NCBI RefSeq assembly: GCF_900476395.1
Contig: NZ_UIHB01000002.1
Coordinates: 527,126-591,125 of the forward strand
From: Xanthomonas euroxanthea
GTDB taxonomy: Bacteria > Pseudomonadota > Gammaproteobacteria > Xanthomonadales > Xanthomonadaceae
Direction of reading: 5' to 3'
DNA: 64,000 nt
Shown in pieces: positions 63,073-64,000 of the stretch; position 1 is the first letter of the stretch; each line of letters opens with the position of its first letter. The notes under the pieces were generated by a model, which searched no databases, had not been told where the DNA came from, and saw only the letters and a list, made by a program, of their open reading frames with translations. The position numbers and the translations under genes were made by a program.

Positions 63073-64000
63073 TCACTGCGCTTGTGCCCGCGCTTGGAAG
63101 GCAAGCGCAACCGCTGAGGCCATATCCTTGGGGCTCAGTCCCAAAAGCTGCGTGACCACTGCGTCTACGTTGGCGCCAGCGCCGCCTTGGCGTTCAAGCT
63201 GTTCGAGCTTTTTGCCCAATGCGACCGGGTCTGGGTTGAAATAGCGCATGAAGGTTTTCAGATCCTTGTGGCCTGAGATCCTGGCCGCTTCCGCTGGATT
63301 GAGGTGGTGTCCCATTTCGGTGATGCGGGTATGGCGAAGGTCATGCATGCGCGCGGTCAGGATCTCTGGGTCACCGAGCTTCTCGGCTACCTGCCCACGC
63401 ACCCGATCCCAGGCCTGAGTGACGGTATCGGCCCGAATGCGCTTCCCGCGCGAGGTCACAAAGACCGCTCCCTTCTTCGTTTCGCTGGCTTCGAAGCGCG
63501 CCGCGATCAAGGCCATTGGCTCTGAGGTCAACGGGATCACGCGCTCGTTGTATTTGCCATTCTTGGCCTTGGTCTCGCGAAGTCGGGCGGTCTTTTTCTT
63601 GAAGTTGATGTCCGCCCAATCGAGCTTCACGCATTCGGAGCGACGGGCTGCGGTCATGCGCGCAAAGCGAATGACATCGGCCGTTGCCTGATCGGTCCGC
63701 CCAGCATCCAGCTGCGCAACGATGGCGTTCCATTCCTCCTCGGAGAGCGTCCGGTCGCGCGAGTCGTCCGAGTTGAGGGATTTCAAGCTCTTGATCGGCG
63801 AGCGCAGATCGATCTGCCAGGTCTCGTGCGCAATCCGAAAAAGGTTCCGGATCGTGGTTAGGGCCCGCTTTTTGCTCCCCTGGGCCATCGGGAGCGTGGT
63901 GCCGTCTCGCTTGACTTTGATGTATGAGTTCACGAACGAGCTGGCATGGCGCCCCAGGAAGTCATCCTGAGTCAAGTCTTTGGCCAGCTTGCGGGTGAGG
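63073..64000 (-). CDS. Tyrosine recombinase/integrase, N-terminus beyond the window
   Basis: At least 309 residues of an integrase that continues past base 64000 in frame: before DLTQDDFLGRHASSF the codons still read LTRKLAK. The core-binding domain is followed by the catalytic set RMTAARRSECVKLDW, MHDLRHTRITEMG, ISGHKDLKTFMRYFNP with the nucleophile Tyr. The C-terminal tail is Gln/Ala-rich. It is the candidate enzyme for integration at the tRNA-Arg(CCT) site at 12,789 if the right island end lies just beyond the window. Confidence 0.88.
   Translation of the reverse strand, partial: LTRKLAKDLTQDDFLGRHASSFVNSYIKVKRDGTTLPMAQGSKKRALTTIRNLFRIAHETWQIDLRSPIKSLKSLNSDDSRDRTLSEEEWNAIVAQLDAGRTDQATADVIRFARMTAARRSECVKLDWADINFKKKTARLRETKAKNGKYNERVIPLTSEPMALIAARFEASETKKGAVFVTSRGKRIRADTVTQAWDRVRGQVAEKLGDPEILTARMHDLRHTRITEMGHHLNPAEAARISGHKDLKTFMRYFNPDPVALGKKLEQLERQGGAGANVDAVVTQLLGLSPKDMASAVALAFQARAQAQ

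Noticed and set aside
1-64000. CRISPR arrays, rRNA genes or classical insertion sequences
   Set aside because: I saw no regularly spaced repeats, rRNA signatures or DDE transposase genes with terminal inverted repeats in the window.

Overview
The window reads as a Xanthomonas (or close Xanthomonadaceae) chromosome with a large integrated genomic island. The genus call rests on GC-rich codon use, a mosaic intergenic repeat of a type I associate with Xanthomonas, the RegBA/IspG/PyrD-MurB gene content, and a putative effector whose C-terminus resembles the secretion domain of Xanthomonas type IV effectors. It is inference; no database search was run.

Region 1 (1-12,788) is core chromosome. It holds a RegB/RegA redox two-component system, ispG with a PAP2 phosphatase, a metabolite/H+ symporter, an amino-acid racemase, the coupled pyrD-murB-EamA cluster, a methyltransferase, a small DUF4190 protein and an ALDH7-like dehydrogenase.

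Region 2 starts at 12,789, where a tRNA-Arg(CCT) gene breaks off just after its anticodon loop: the left attachment site. The island runs to the window end, where a tyrosine integrase (63,073 onward, cut by the edge) reads inward. It has lower and patchy GC and carries mobilisation genes (two MobA/MobL relaxases, a VirD4-like coupling protein, a putative oriT, a second integrase, a RadC-like protein and an H-NS-like protein) but no full conjugation apparatus. It may be a mobilisable element, or part of a larger one.

The island is packed with conflict systems. These are: (a) an XRE/ImmA regulator pair next to a type II CBASS operon (patatin phospholipase CapV, DncV-like CD-NTase, E1-E2 fusion Cap2, JAMM peptidase Cap3); (b) a module of a PD-(D/E)XK-like nuclease with a small convergent helical partner, present twice (22.1-23.3 kb and 30.8-32.1 kb), the first copy coupled to a recombinase-like protein lacking the nucleophilic tyrosine; (c) an sce7726/sce7725 pair; (d) a DUF4062 cluster; (e) a VirD4-like protein, immunity candidate and 1230-residue toxin; (f) a type I secretion locus (HlyD adaptor, C39-peptidase ABC exporter) followed by a proline-rich protein with a double-glycine-like leader and an HELGH motif, and a periplasmic immunity candidate; (g) an operon joining a divergent SelO-type AMPylase, an HlyC-like lysine acyltransferase and an MFS transporter; (h) an Abi-family protein divergent from an 1866-residue DUF4011-helicase-Vsr-DUF3320 protein (Hhe type).

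The strongest candidates for undescribed biology are the duplicated convergent nuclease/partner module (b) and the SelO/HlyC/MFS operon (g). The leader-bearing metallopeptidase locus (f) follows. Decay is also visible: an amber codon in a YjzC-like gene, a one-base deletion in a thermonuclease gene, and a Cap2 frame with no standard start codon.
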